Shown: piece by piece, positions 33,152-44,375 of the stretch
How positions within the stretch are numbered: the stretch's first letter is position 1
How the letters are laid out: each line of letters opens with the position of its first letter
DNA from: Pomacea canaliculata
Lineage: Eukaryota > Mollusca > Gastropoda > Architaenioglossa > Ampullariidae
Assembly (NCBI RefSeq): GCF_003073045.1
Contig: NC_037596.1
Span: 9,693,553-9,757,552, forward strand
Direction: 5' to 3'
DNA length: 64,000 nt
The notes under the pieces: generated by a model
Told to the model about the DNA's origin: nothing
Databases searched by the model: none
The model's input: only the letters and a program-made list of their open reading frames with translations
Position numbers and translations under genes: made by a program

Positions 33152-36100
33152 ATGCTTCCATACAACTCTGAACAGTTGTGGAACGATTGTAAGAGTGTGG
33201 CCGGTCACGTGAGACTCATCTCGATGATGAACTCTTGCTCTTGCTTTGGATGTAGTACACAAGATAATCGGCGAACAAAAAGGTTCTCGGATCAGAAAAT
33301 CGTGTTAGTGGCGGTATTGCTGTCATCAATGATCCATTCATGTCATACAGATGACACGCACATTCAAATAAATAATCATGCATTAATTAGCGGTTCATTG
33401 TCATACGAAAATGAGACGGACATCGACATCCCGCACTCGGGAAGTCCAAGGTCCTTGGATTCGACAACGGAACGGTCAGACGAGAACCTAGATAGTAAAA
33501 AACACAGAGGTAATGTTACTACAGTATGGACTGCTGATACTTATCGTCCGAAAGAGGAAACAGATTCATTTTTTATGAACATTAATGAGTGCGGATATCT
33601 AAAAAAATTTCAGTTTTCTGGCTTAAGAGGTGTGATTTATGGGAAATCGGGAGGAGAAACATCCCCCAGGTCAGTTCCCGACTGTGTTTGGTCCGTTGAA
33701 GTACCTACAGGCTATTTTATATCAAGTTTTGTGCGTTTTCTCTTGGATCCATGCTTGATCGATGTCTCAGTCACTGTCGTCAGTAACTTCAAAAGATGTC
33801 CTAAGGTTTTTTACAACTGCAAAGCCATCAAGAGACGCCAGACAATAACAGTAAGTGGTCATAACCAACAATCTTTCTTCTTTTATGACAATCTCCAAAA
33901 CGTATCACTCACTTTGGAGTTTGAAGTACACTTTGAGGTGGTGGAGAAAAGCGTGTTGTACACACTTCCTATAGTCTTTACATCCCCAGTGTCGGGCTAT
34001 GTCATGTCACACGGGTTTGATGACAGTAAGCAATATCCCTGTGGTACAAACGCCACAGCGCAGATTACTGCCCCGGATGGTCACGTGATGATGATCAGCT
34101 TTGCACAAGTGCATCTTGATGTTAGCAATATGATGTACCCTGGAAAGGATGTATTGTCACTGTACACAGTCAACAACAACGGATCTCTTATCCTTTTCAC
34201 AAGACTTCATGGCTTACAGAAGGGTCCAGTAAGTGTTGAAACAAATGTTCTCCTTCGACTGGAAGCGACGAACAATGAGGGCGGTGGCTTTCAAATGTTA
34301 TTCACATTTCACCCCTCGTATGAAACCCCTCGCCGTTTGAACAGTGGACTTTGGGATTGTTCTTTGCCCGTCTATAACTCATTCAAACAACACCTGGAGT
34401 GCAACCTAGAGCCGGAGTGTCATGGAGGTGAGGACGAGGGACCTCACTGTCCCTACAGCAGTCCCGCGTGTAATGGACTAGTTGCAGCAGGTGACAAATG
34501 CTACAAGTACATCGAAAGAAATGAAATGAATTCATGGAACTTTGTAGACTATGAATGTATAAAGCTAGGAGGGACTTTAGCTAGCGTGAAGTCGAAGGAA
34601 GAGTGGAACGCATTCTTGAAATTGTTTACATTTGGCAAAAGTCCTTACATGGCTATGATTGGGTTGAAAACTTCGAATATAAATTGGCCAAAATACTACA
34701 AATATGTTCTAAAGTGGGCTGATGACACCATCTCTTATGAAACTAACACAACTCAGGATTTTTTTGATGATCTTTCGAGAAAAGTCTGTGGCTTCTATGA
34801 CTACTTCCACCCATCGCGTGCATTGTTGTTAGAATGCGCTTCACCTGGTGAACACCGTGTTGTATGTGAATATGATGCTCATCTTGAAAAACATATCAGA
34901 CAAACCACAGTGCCCATTTCTGAAATTACAGTGTCTTTTTCAGCTTGGGTTAATATAAAAGTTTCTATCACCCTTTGTCCTTCAAGTCATGTAACCCACT
35001 CTTTCCTGTCCTGTGATCCAAAATGTTTTTGTGGAGTAGCTGGCCTTCCTCTTTCCTGCCGAACTACAACTGGTTTCAATATTTTTGTTGAGACACAAAT
35101 GTTTACTTGTGATGATCATCTTGCCACACTTCCCTACAGTCTTGTGTGTAATTTTAGGCCCGACTGCCTCGATGGATCTGATGAGAACTTTTGTGAACAC
35201 AACCACAAATGTCGAGAATTTACCTGTCGTAACGGTCAGTGCATCTCTTACACAGACTTCTGTGACCTGTATCAAGACTGTTGGGATGGTTCAGACGAGG
35301 ATTGTACTCATTCATATTTTTATAAATATCCTCCAAAGACTAGATTGTTTCCTCCAGCAGTAGTTTACTTTGACGGTGAAGGTGATTTTTACCAAGTACC
35401 TCTCGCACCTTCTGAGTCATGTCCACAAACGCACTTCCGGTGTGCAGGTGAGTCGGCTTACTGTCTGCCCGTGTACGTGCGCTGTAACGGTGTGTACGAC
35501 TGTCCGTCCCACGAGGACGAGGAGGACTGTCAGCGATACACGTGTCCGGGCTTCTATCGCTGTCGTGGATCACGTGTTTGTGTCCATCCAGACAACGTGT
35601 GCGACGGCTGGCCACAGTGTCCGCAACACGACGACGAGACTTTCTGTGGATTGAACTGCCCTGGTGAGTGTTTCTGTCAGGCTCTGGCATTTGTTTGCAA
35701 GAAAAAGTTTCGTGTAGAAGATTTCCCCGAAATCCGCTACCTGGACGGCACACACTCAGGTATGACGATGGAAGATTTTTGGTCAAACGTTAATATTATT
35801 TGGCTTAGCTTAGCGTCTTGTGGATTAACTCGTTTTACTCCAGTTAAACTACCAAACCTGCAAACTCTAGATTTTAGTGATAATTATATTACTTTCTTAG
35901 ACTTTAACTCATTTATAATGTTGACCAATTTAAAGAAGTTGGTTTTAGCTAGAAATCCTCTTGTTAATTTGCTAAACAGTGGCTTTCCTTATGTACATAA
36001 AAACCTTGAAAATGTTGATTTAACTCAGACTTCTATAAAGATATTTGACAGCCAAATTTTTGCTAATTTTTCAAACATCAAGGTCCTGAACATGTCGTTC

Positions 36101-37265
36101 GGCCACGTTGAAGCGATAACAGACGAGAGATTTATCTTCCTCCCATCACTGAAAGAGCTCGACTTGCGAAATAACCCATTGGCGATAATTCCCAGGGAAG
36201 TTTTTAAGAATGCAAAGCACATTAATAAAATTTTTACGGATAATTATAAACTCTGCTGTCAGCAGAATCTTCCAGACTCTTTTGAGACCGGTTCCTGTTT
36301 TGCTCCTGTCGATGAAATTTCGTCGTGCGATGATCTGTTGCGATCAGACGTGTACCGCGTGTTCCTGTGGCTCTTCTGTGTTTTGTCGATTGTCGGCAAC
36401 ACCGGTTGCTTTTTGTTTCGACAGATTCTCCAAAAAACAAGGTCTGCATCAGGTTTCAATGTATTTGTTACTAATCTAAGTATAGCTGACTTCCTCATGG
36501 GCGTGTATCTGGCTATACTGGGGGTAGCAGACGAGACCTACCGGTCAATCTATTTATGGCATGACCTCCAATGGAGAGACAGCACGACCTGCAAAGTGGC
36601 CGGCTTCCTGTCCTTCATGTCCAGCGAGGTGTCGACTTTGATCATCTGTCTCATTCACCATCGACCGTTTTATCGTTCTCCGCTTTCCGTTCAGTAAATT
36701 CCGCTTTGAGCGCTGGTCAGCCTCGTGGGCGTGTGGACTGGCCTGGGCTGTGGGCTTTACACTGGCTGCTGTTCCTCTCTTGCCATTCTTCACTGACTGG
36801 GAGTTCTATGGTCAATACGCCATCTGTGTCCCGCTGCCAATTTTAAGGAAAACCTTTAAAGGTCGTAATTATTCTTTCGGAGTTACAATTATTTTTAATA
36901 TGGTTCTGTTTGTGTTTATAGCGCTGGGCCAGATCTGTATATTTTTCTCAGTCCAAACGAATTCTTTTAAGGAAAAGACCACAAAGAAGTCAAAGGATAT
37001 CATCATAGCTCGCCGCCTTGCCACTGTCGTAGTATCTGACTTCCTGTGCTGGTTTCCAGTAGGAATGTTAAGCATCCTGGCAAATTTGGGAATTTCCATT
37101 CCTAGTGAGACGTGTGTTGCCATGGCTATTTTTGTACTGCCTCTGAACTCGGCTTTAAATCCTTTTTTGTACACCTTTAACTTACTAGTAGAAAAGTGGA
37201 AAATAGCAAAAGATGAACCCATGATGCAAAAATTAGAGTTGGAATTATTACCTAATTTCGAATAA
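33152..37265 (+). pseudogene. GRL101-like multidomain GPCR 2 (one frameshift)
   Basis: Paralog of GPCR 1 with the same order: hydrophobic N-terminal segment (about 49-62); CUB-like regions (147-262, 270-387); hinge LWDCSLP and HLECNLEPECHGGEDEG (400-430); lectin-like domain (438-573); four LDLa repeats (636-680, 687-718, 757-793, 798-832); LRR N-cap (836-849); LRRs (880-1030); and 7TM. The frame is open for 1168 codons to TM3. One extra base near 36656 (in CTCATTCACCATC) throws it out; the other frame continues without stops through IDRF, TM4-TM7 (ALNPFLYTF) to TAA at 37263-37265. This is a very recent loss, a polymorphism or an assembly error. Unlike GPCR 1, it keeps the D/ERY motif as DRF. 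The start codon is uncertain: Met25 or Met26 also fits. Confidence 0.85.
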
Positions 37266-39280
37266 AATAACCAGTCATTACTTTCAGGAAGCGATGCCAT
37301 TAACTTGTCTTCACAGCTTTCGGTAATCTTGGTTACAGCGAGTGCACGAAACGCATTATTATAGCTCGTTATATCAGTTGCAACTATGCTTGCATTTTTA
37401 CCTCAGAAATAAAAGAACAAAATACTGCTCAACTCACTGAAGGTTCATATAAACGATGCTCCGATGATTTTTTTGATGTGGAGGCATGATCAGTTGCTTT
37501 ACACCAGAACACACTAACGGTAAATGTAAGCGTGCTGTTGAGTATTACACTAAATAAATCGAAATATTGAATTCAGTAGAAAGATAGAAAAAAAAAGGGT
37601 TAACCATGATCTTTGAGTGTTTGGGGAGCAACAGGTACCCATGTAACAGCTGGATTGATTTGGACGGGGTGGGGAGTAGGATACGTATGCCAGACGGGTA
37701 CAAAGAGAATGGCAATACCTATATCTCACTACTGACTTTTTAATGTCTTCCTGCTGTCACGTGACCTCTCCCTGTAAACGACAAAGGCGCCGCAGTTTGG
37801 TTTCTAGTGTACTCGGAGAAGGTGTCCCGCTAAAAGTTCACTCCATGCCTAAAGTTACATTCAATACTTGTTTTAACCGATATGCAAGGATGGGTTTAAC
37901 CGAAGGGAGATAACAATGATAAGGGGAGATAACTACGGTCCACTCACACTCCATGCCCTAGAAAGGGTGTATCACGTGATCTTTATACAATTGCAAATCA
38001 GACGCTTACATTGAGGATATTTACTTTTCGAATTTTATTTGCTGGGTCGTACAACAATGTAGAAAAGTTTGTGTGCCATAACTTTGTAATAGCATACATA
38101 AATAGGCAATAAAATAATAGAATAATTTACACAAAATAATTAATACGTTAATGCGTGTGGTAAATACATGTAAATATATACATTTGTTAGATGAAAGAAG
38201 CGGCACAGCGAATTTTCTTTGGTGGACCAGCTGTCGGAAGTGAATACCTTGCTCCTGTGACAAACACCGAGCAAACAAAGCTGGAAACGACAAAAGGCTA
38301 GTCTCCATCTTCTCGCTCCCTCCCTTTCTCCCTCCGTCCCTCACTTTCTCCTTCCACTTCCAGTGATTGAAAGGTCATGAGCGTTTCTTTTTGAACATTG
38401 CCTGTCTTCATCCGTCTGCAAGATAAATCTTCTTTTATTGGAAACCTTTTTAACTGTCTGAAAGTGAGGCAAACGTGAAAGAGAAAATATATATTTATAT
38501 GTATAAACCCCCACCACCACTCAAAGACCTAAAAGAAAAAAATTAGGGGGAACTTTACATCTTTTGTGGCAAAGCAAAAGCAAGTAAAGGAAGAACAAGA
38601 AAACTTAAAAAGGAAGAAAGAAATGACAAAAAAAAAAATAAATAAATAAAATAAGAAGAAACCCTGAACGAGAAACTGATGAATGACGAGAGGAATGCAT
38701 ACCAGACCAGTAATTGCAGTAGAAACAACAAAAGTTTATCAACATATTGAACTGATGATAACGATGAAGACGATGACATGAGGCTAAATGTGTCTACACT
38801 CACCAAAATCACCATAGTGAGGAAAATCCAAAACTAGGCGAAGCAATACAATCTATTAACAAAGTTATTAAAATAAAACTATAATATACGACTGTGCAGA
38901 AGTTCATAAAACCAAACTCATAGTTTACAGCAATGATTCAAAGACTAATTATAGCAATGACTATTCAAATTTTCAAAACTTTTATGAATAATATACAAGT
39001 AATTGGCACTTGTGTCTCAGGAATCGTAAGTGTAGGAGTTTCAACGTCAATGATAGAAAATACATTACTGAGGCAAACACATGTCACTCATATTGCCTTT
39101 TTGTCATTGATGGAAATCTTGATAAAAATGAATCACACTGATCATAATAAGACATAATAAGCAACGGATATTTCGAATCTCTTATTAACGCAAGTCCATC
39201 TTTCTTGAGATTCGCAGGATCATCAACATCTAACTCTTCCTGTCAGATTCTACCACGAAAAGCTTATGTCTACTTTTGTG
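37266..39280. other. Intergenic, no gene recognised
   Basis: AT-rich stretch after GPCR 2. It has AATAAA-like signals near 37407 and 37553 that could end that transcript, two close copies of GGGAGATAAC at about 37905 and 37924 (a word common in molluscan repeats), and purine-rich low-complexity sequence at 38570-38660. Frames here are short and low in complexity. Confidence 0.5.
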
Positions 39281-39284
39281 TTGT

Positions 39285-39610
39285 TCCGATGAATTACTGT
39301 AGCAATCTGTCGATCTCCTGAACCGCATACTGGAAGATTTCAAAGGGTTCCAAATATTGGTCAAATTGTCTTCCATAGACGAAAAGTTAACCATGTCATC
39401 CCCTCCTTCACCAGCATCACTGTCCTACTAGTCCAAACTCGCATTGATGACAAGATCATCACACCATGCCTCCGTTGTCTTCATGGCCTCGCCCAGGAAC
39501 ACCTGTCTAAGCTACTGACCCCTTACCACCAGAGTCGGTCTCTTTGGTCTGCTTGTGTTGCCATCCTCTTCTTCTTTTTGAGCCTCGTTGTTCGGAGTTC
39601 TTTGTCCCTT
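39285..39610 (+). mobile_element. LINE tail, CR1/L2-type reverse transcriptase end
   Basis: The + strand translation gives the C-terminal signature of CR1/L2/Jockey-group RTs: MNYCSNL, then RFQRVPNI, KVNHVIPSF, RIDDKIITPCLRCLHGLA and LLTPYHQSRSLWS. Small frame changes separate the pieces. It is a short, old, 5'-truncated fragment, unrelated to the RTE-like copies elsewhere in the window. Confidence 0.75.
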
Positions 39611-41084
39611 TCTGTGTATATTGAACCGTGTGTACCTTCACAAGTATTGGTATCAGACCTCTAAACATACTTCTGTAAGAACTATCTTGCAATAATTAAG
39701 CTTCTCTATCCTCTCACTCTTTAGTTCTTCAGCTTAATCTATGCACTTTGCTCATGTTTGCCATGGTGCTTATTCTTCTTTGGATGTCTGTCTGATATTT
39801 CAAATAGTATTGTGTGTGCGTGTGCGTCCAGCAAATTGTTTATACAAAAATTAGTACATCAAAAAGAAGTGAGGTTTTAATACAATTCATACAACATATT
39901 AATAAGAAAAAAAACATAATTTTTACTGCTGAAAGATTTTTTTGGCAGAAAATCAAAACCACTAAGGTAAGATTATTGTTCCTTACAGTTCCATGTCAAG
40001 AGCCAGTGGCATAGACCCTATGTGACAAACTATTCCAAGAAATTATCTTCTGGTCATTTCGCAAAATCTAAACGAAAAAACACTTCTTTAATAAATCGTA
40101 GTGAACACAGCAAAAAGAGAAACAGTGGTTAGCATACATTTAAGAAAAGACATGCAAAGAGAGAAAAAGCGCCAGAGAAGGAAGAGTTTTAAAACATCCG
40201 ACGACCGGCTCTCACAATAACAATCAAAAATAGCAAAAACTGAGTGTGACTTGAAATGAGGTCTGAACATATTGACTAAACTAGCTAAACCTTTATACTA
40301 GTTTTCGGAAGTAAAGTTTTTTCCCTATATTATCCTATGCCCGTAGGAAGACCAGCTTTTTTTGACTTGCATTAATTAACACACCCTTTGCGGTGAGACA
40401 TTTGGGAGTTTCTTTAGGTTTATAAATATATGTTTATGTTGCTGCACACGAAACTGACTGTCAGATGATTATCTTACCCTTGCTAAACTTTATTGCAAAA
40501 ATAATAGATGTGTCTCTAATAAAACTGAGTAATTAGACTGTGATATATTAACACTCACAAAATCGAGAATCAAGCATTCATTTTTTTAATACCTATTGCC
40601 ATAAGTGTTTACGTACAATAAAAATACTCAAAGGTTTTCGTGCACAAAATACATTTTAATTCTTTTTCCTATCTGATTCTGTTATGTGTTTTTAGCAATA
40701 AGGGACTTCAAATATGAATACTACAAAAAAGAATATCAATATTATAGGACTCTTCTGATTATAAACAAAATCTTTCGAGTTGTTTTCCCAAAACTGTTTA
40801 TAACATAAAACGCTGGTCTTTGTTCTGCCAAATACTATTTTATAACTTCTCCAGTAGCTATTGTGAATTTCAGATTTTATTATTGAAGTAAATTTGATCG
40901 TAATGTAATATCGTAAAAAAATATATCACTGTGTTGAATATACGGAATTGATGAGAAATTCACAATAGAAAAAATACATTAAATACAGCTCGACCCTATC
41001 AAAACTATTTTGTTGTTGTCTTATTTTTTCAAGTGACTGCTGTGAGAACACGTGTATGGGTGTTGTGAACCTGGCTAAAAGCGT

Positions 41085-41158
<74 letters not shown>

Positions 41159-42430
41159 CTGTATGAAAACGCATGCACAAACAAGAATAGCGCTTTACAA
41201 AAATGTTATACAGACTGAAGGACAAACAACCATGAACACATATTAACTACCGTGCATCCATATTCCAATATAACAGACTTCCCTTCTACAACACTCACTC
41301 GTCCACAAAGTAAATACACACACATTATACACGCTCGGGGTCAGGACAGGGTCACAGTGAAGTCATTAACCAAGCGGTCGCATTGTACTTGATAATAGAA
41401 ATGAATCCATGTACAATCATGATGTCTGCATTGACCTCAGTCTGTGCATGATGATGTTTTTAGGTGAGTATCTCGAAAGTTGAAATGTTGGGGGAAGGTA
41501 TCTACCCAAATCAAGAGAAATAGTATCTTGGATTAAGCTTTGAGTAATCATTCGAAAAACAACATACCCCACTAATTCTTTAATACCGTGTTTGGTGTCT
41601 TGCTGTCATACGATGCTGGGATACGAAGCCATTGGCGGGATATTTTTAACAAAACACAAAATGCCATTTGACCGAGGCAAAACACTGAAAACCGTTACCG
41701 TGCAGCTAACAGTAACGTACGTGACCTCTTCGCCTGTGGCACCAAATAGACAAAGAAGAATAAAATTTATTAATATCCATCTTTCCATGAACTGAGTGCT
41801 GAGCTGCTCACACATTCTTTTGTTGTTTTAGCTGTGATGTTGTCTCTGTCACACCTCAAGTAACGTATGTGAATTATAAAAGCAAATAAATTAGCTCAAA
41901 GTCGCACAACGACTGGTAGAAATAGTGTACGTGTAAATCGTGGAATATCCCCACGCTACCAATACATGTAGTTGATTGCGTTATAAAGGTAAGTAACTCT
42001 TACAGCCTTCAACAGAGATAAAATGCAGTTCTTTCCCCTGAATTCCAAATTACGCATCACTCACGTCTTGTGACTATGTAAACTTTTTTCCCCTTCTGCA
42101 TCTTCTTGATCCGCACGTCCAAATAAATTTTTAAATATTATCTGATAATATTTTCATATCTAAAATATCTGTTAGTAGGTAGTTTGTAATTATAGATAAA
42201 TCTGTACACATATCTATAATGTGTTACCTAAGTGGAATGTGTAGATCTACATATAATTGTACGACTATATATCGACTATATACGAAGTATATGACTATAT
42301 GTAAGGGATATCTATTTATTCAGCCAATGTTCACGGAAGCCTATTGTAGTAGTAGTAGAAGTAATAACAATAATCATTATCATCTTTGGATATCAAGGGA
42401 TTTTTTTAAGTGGCAACATTTTAAGATGTA
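39611..42430. other. Intergenic, no gene recognised
   Basis: AT-rich sequence without a supported gene. Apart from the (AC)n array at 41092-41157 I see only short frames without domain features. Confidence 0.5.
41092..41157. repeat. (AC)n microsatellite
   Basis: A perfect run of about 33 AC dinucleotides in intergenic DNA. Confidence 0.98.
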
Positions 42431-42435
42431 CTAAG

Positions 42436-42580
42436 CCAGGGGTGGGCTATAAATTTTCCCAAGGGGCCGCATGAGAAATTGGGATGGTTTTAGAGGGACG
42501 GACTAATATAGTTAACTCAGTTTTTCCCAATACTGTATATATAGTATATACTGGCGGGCGGGCCAGCGGGCGTGCCGGTC
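42436..42580. mobile_element. hAT-like transposon terminus
   Basis: It begins CCAGGGGTGGGC and continues with AAGGGGCCGCATGAG, the typical start of non-autonomous hAT elements seen in many animals. The opposite terminus was not found nearby, so it is a solitary end or a copy interrupted by the Harbinger relic that follows. Confidence 0.55.
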
Positions 42581-42587
42581 AGAGACT

Positions 42588-43230
42588 GGGCTGGTGTGCA
42601 CAAGCGAACTCAAACATGAACTTAAGCTTAAGTTGGCTGACTCAACTTTAAGTACAGTAACTCGGTGTGCACAAGACAACTCAAGTCCGCTAAGTACAAA
42701 ATTTCTTACTCAACTTTAAGACTGACCTCCCCCAGGTATAAACCCTTACTTAGCTGAGTCGGGCACATTTCTGATTTCTTCGCGTGAAGAGTGACAGAAG
42801 ATGGCAGCGAGACGACTGCATGTTGCTTTAGAATGATGATAAGAAGACATTTGAGGAGGGAACGTGTGTTTCGTGACAGACACAATCCTTTTGACCTGTG
42901 TGATCCGTGATATAGCCCTAGTTGCTGGCACGGCATAAAACACACACAATTTGACCTGTATGCCGACGTTGAACTCTATGCTCGATGTACCTGTGCGATT
43001 TAATACAGGAGGACATCGACCACCCTGGCTTTTAAATTTGACCGTTTAAAAAAAAAATTTAGGCCCTTTTCCGTTTTTGCTCTCCACGAGCACTGATGGC
43101 AACTGCTATGTCTTTCCACAGCTGATTTTTTTTCTTCGCGGTCCACGTATTGGAAAGCCCTTCTTTGTGCTCTTCCACCAAGCTGATGAGAAGCCGAATC
43201 TCACAATCCCTCAAGTTGGCCGTTTTTGGT
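42588..43230. mobile_element. PIF/Harbinger relic with two partial genes
   Basis: On the + strand, 42835-42890 reads HLRRERVFRDRHNPFDL and 42950-42990 reads FDLYADVELYAR, matching the N-terminus of Harbinger transposases. On the minus strand, 43230-43061 reads NLRDCEIRLLISLVEEH and LWKDIAVAISARGEQKRK, matching the Myb/SANT-like DNA-binding protein that accompanies Harbinger. The two coding pieces point towards each other, and the transposase catalytic part is missing, so the middle of the element has been lost. Stops interrupt both. Its left end may be near the GGTGTGCACAAG words at 42592 and 42663. Confidence 0.7.
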
Positions 43231-43490
43231 GGGTTTTTTTGTGCACTTTTCTCTCTCTCTCTCTTTTTTTATTTTTTTTTAATTAAACAATACATATACA
43301 AAACATAACAAAAACTACCGCACACATCAATTTACATAAATAGATCAACAATTATATCTCTGACAATCTACACAAATATTTCCTCCATCTCATCATGCCC
43401 TACCCTATGAAAGGATCAGCTGACGCTAGTAACAGCATAGGTTGTAGTGCCAGTGGTTTGTCTTAAATGTAGCCTAGACAAATACTGATA
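43231..43490. other. Low-complexity and AT-rich spacer
   Basis: A CT-rich run then a T-rich run at 43248-43282, followed by AT-rich DNA. No gene is seen. Confidence 0.6.
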
Positions 43491-43499
43491 GCTTTCAAC

Positions 43500-43660
43500 A
43501 TACATCAATAAATAACACATATTCTAGCCAGTTCGCACCTTTCAACAGACCACTTTTTACGGACTTGAAAACTCGGATCGAAACGTGAATCGGCTGAGCG
43601 ACCAAGCGTTGCTGTACCTGCTGGGCTACAGGCCTCGTGTTTACTGCAGATCCATGGTTA
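43500..43660 (-). repeat. tRNA-derived SINE head
   Basis: On the minus strand a pol III type 2 promoter is visible: A box TAGCCCAGCAGGT (43616-43628) and B box GTTTCGATCCG (43574-43584), about 31 bp apart. The sequence around them does not fold as an evident intact tRNA, so a tRNA-derived SINE is more likely than a tRNA gene. Confidence 0.5.
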
Positions 43661-43932
43661 CATTGATTACATTCTTTGTTTGGGTGGTTGTGGTGGTGAT
43701 GATGTGGTAAAGGGGTCTTTACATGGAACAACGTCGTGTTAATCAGCCTCTACAGTTTACAACGTATGAATTCTCTGTAAGAAAGATAAATCACAGCGTT
43801 TCTTGCAGAGAGTGAAAATACAGATATATCATAACATTTATAAGCAGTAATGTTGTCTTATGCAAAGCAGGGCTCGATCTTAAAGTCTTTGAAAGTTGAA
43901 TTAGCTAACAAAAGGTTCACTATTATGAGAAC

Positions 43933-44375
43933 TTAAGGTGCGGACACACGAGAAGCCAAAAGCGGCTTCGCAAGCTTGGCTTTCGAAGCAGCGCTTTTCC
44001 GAGCCCGCTTGCGGGCTGCTTGATAAGCTGGCTTGTGGGGGGCCGCTGGTCACACACACGAACGCTGTTTCGGTCTTAAATTGTTTGTGCCTATATTTAG
44101 GCCATCTCGCTATGGGAGTTAATTAATTCGATCAAATGAACGGTCTGGTCCTCGCTGAGGTTCGCCAGAGGCCCTGTTGCTTTCACAGCCATGTGGAAAC
44201 GCGTGGAAAAGTAGAACAGGTTCTAAAGCGCGAAGCAGGCCGCAAGCTAAAGCCAAGCAGGCTTACGAAGCCGTTTGGGGATAGCTTGCAGTGGTGGTCA
44301 CACGGCAAGCAGGAAAAGCAGGGTTGCTTCGGAAAAGTTTCGTGCTTTTGGCTTCTCGTGTGCCCGCCGCTTTAA
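43933..44375. mobile_element. MITE with TTAA target duplication
   Basis: A 435-bp element (43937-44371) between TTAA at 43933-43936 and 44372-44375. Inverted ends share CACACGAGAAGCCAAAAGC, read from 43944 and on the opposite strand up to about 44364. The interior is GC-rich with repeated GCTTGC and GAAGC words, and has no transposase. TTAA duplications are typical of piggyBac and Kolobok families. The frames inside it are not genes. Confidence 0.8.

Noticed and set aside
38555-38815. 86-codon minus-strand frame rich in Ser, Phe and Leu
   Set aside because: Translation of purine-rich low-complexity DNA.
43574-43628. tRNA gene on the minus strand
   Set aside because: A and B boxes are present, but no clean cloverleaf or acceptor stem is seen; a SINE head fits better.
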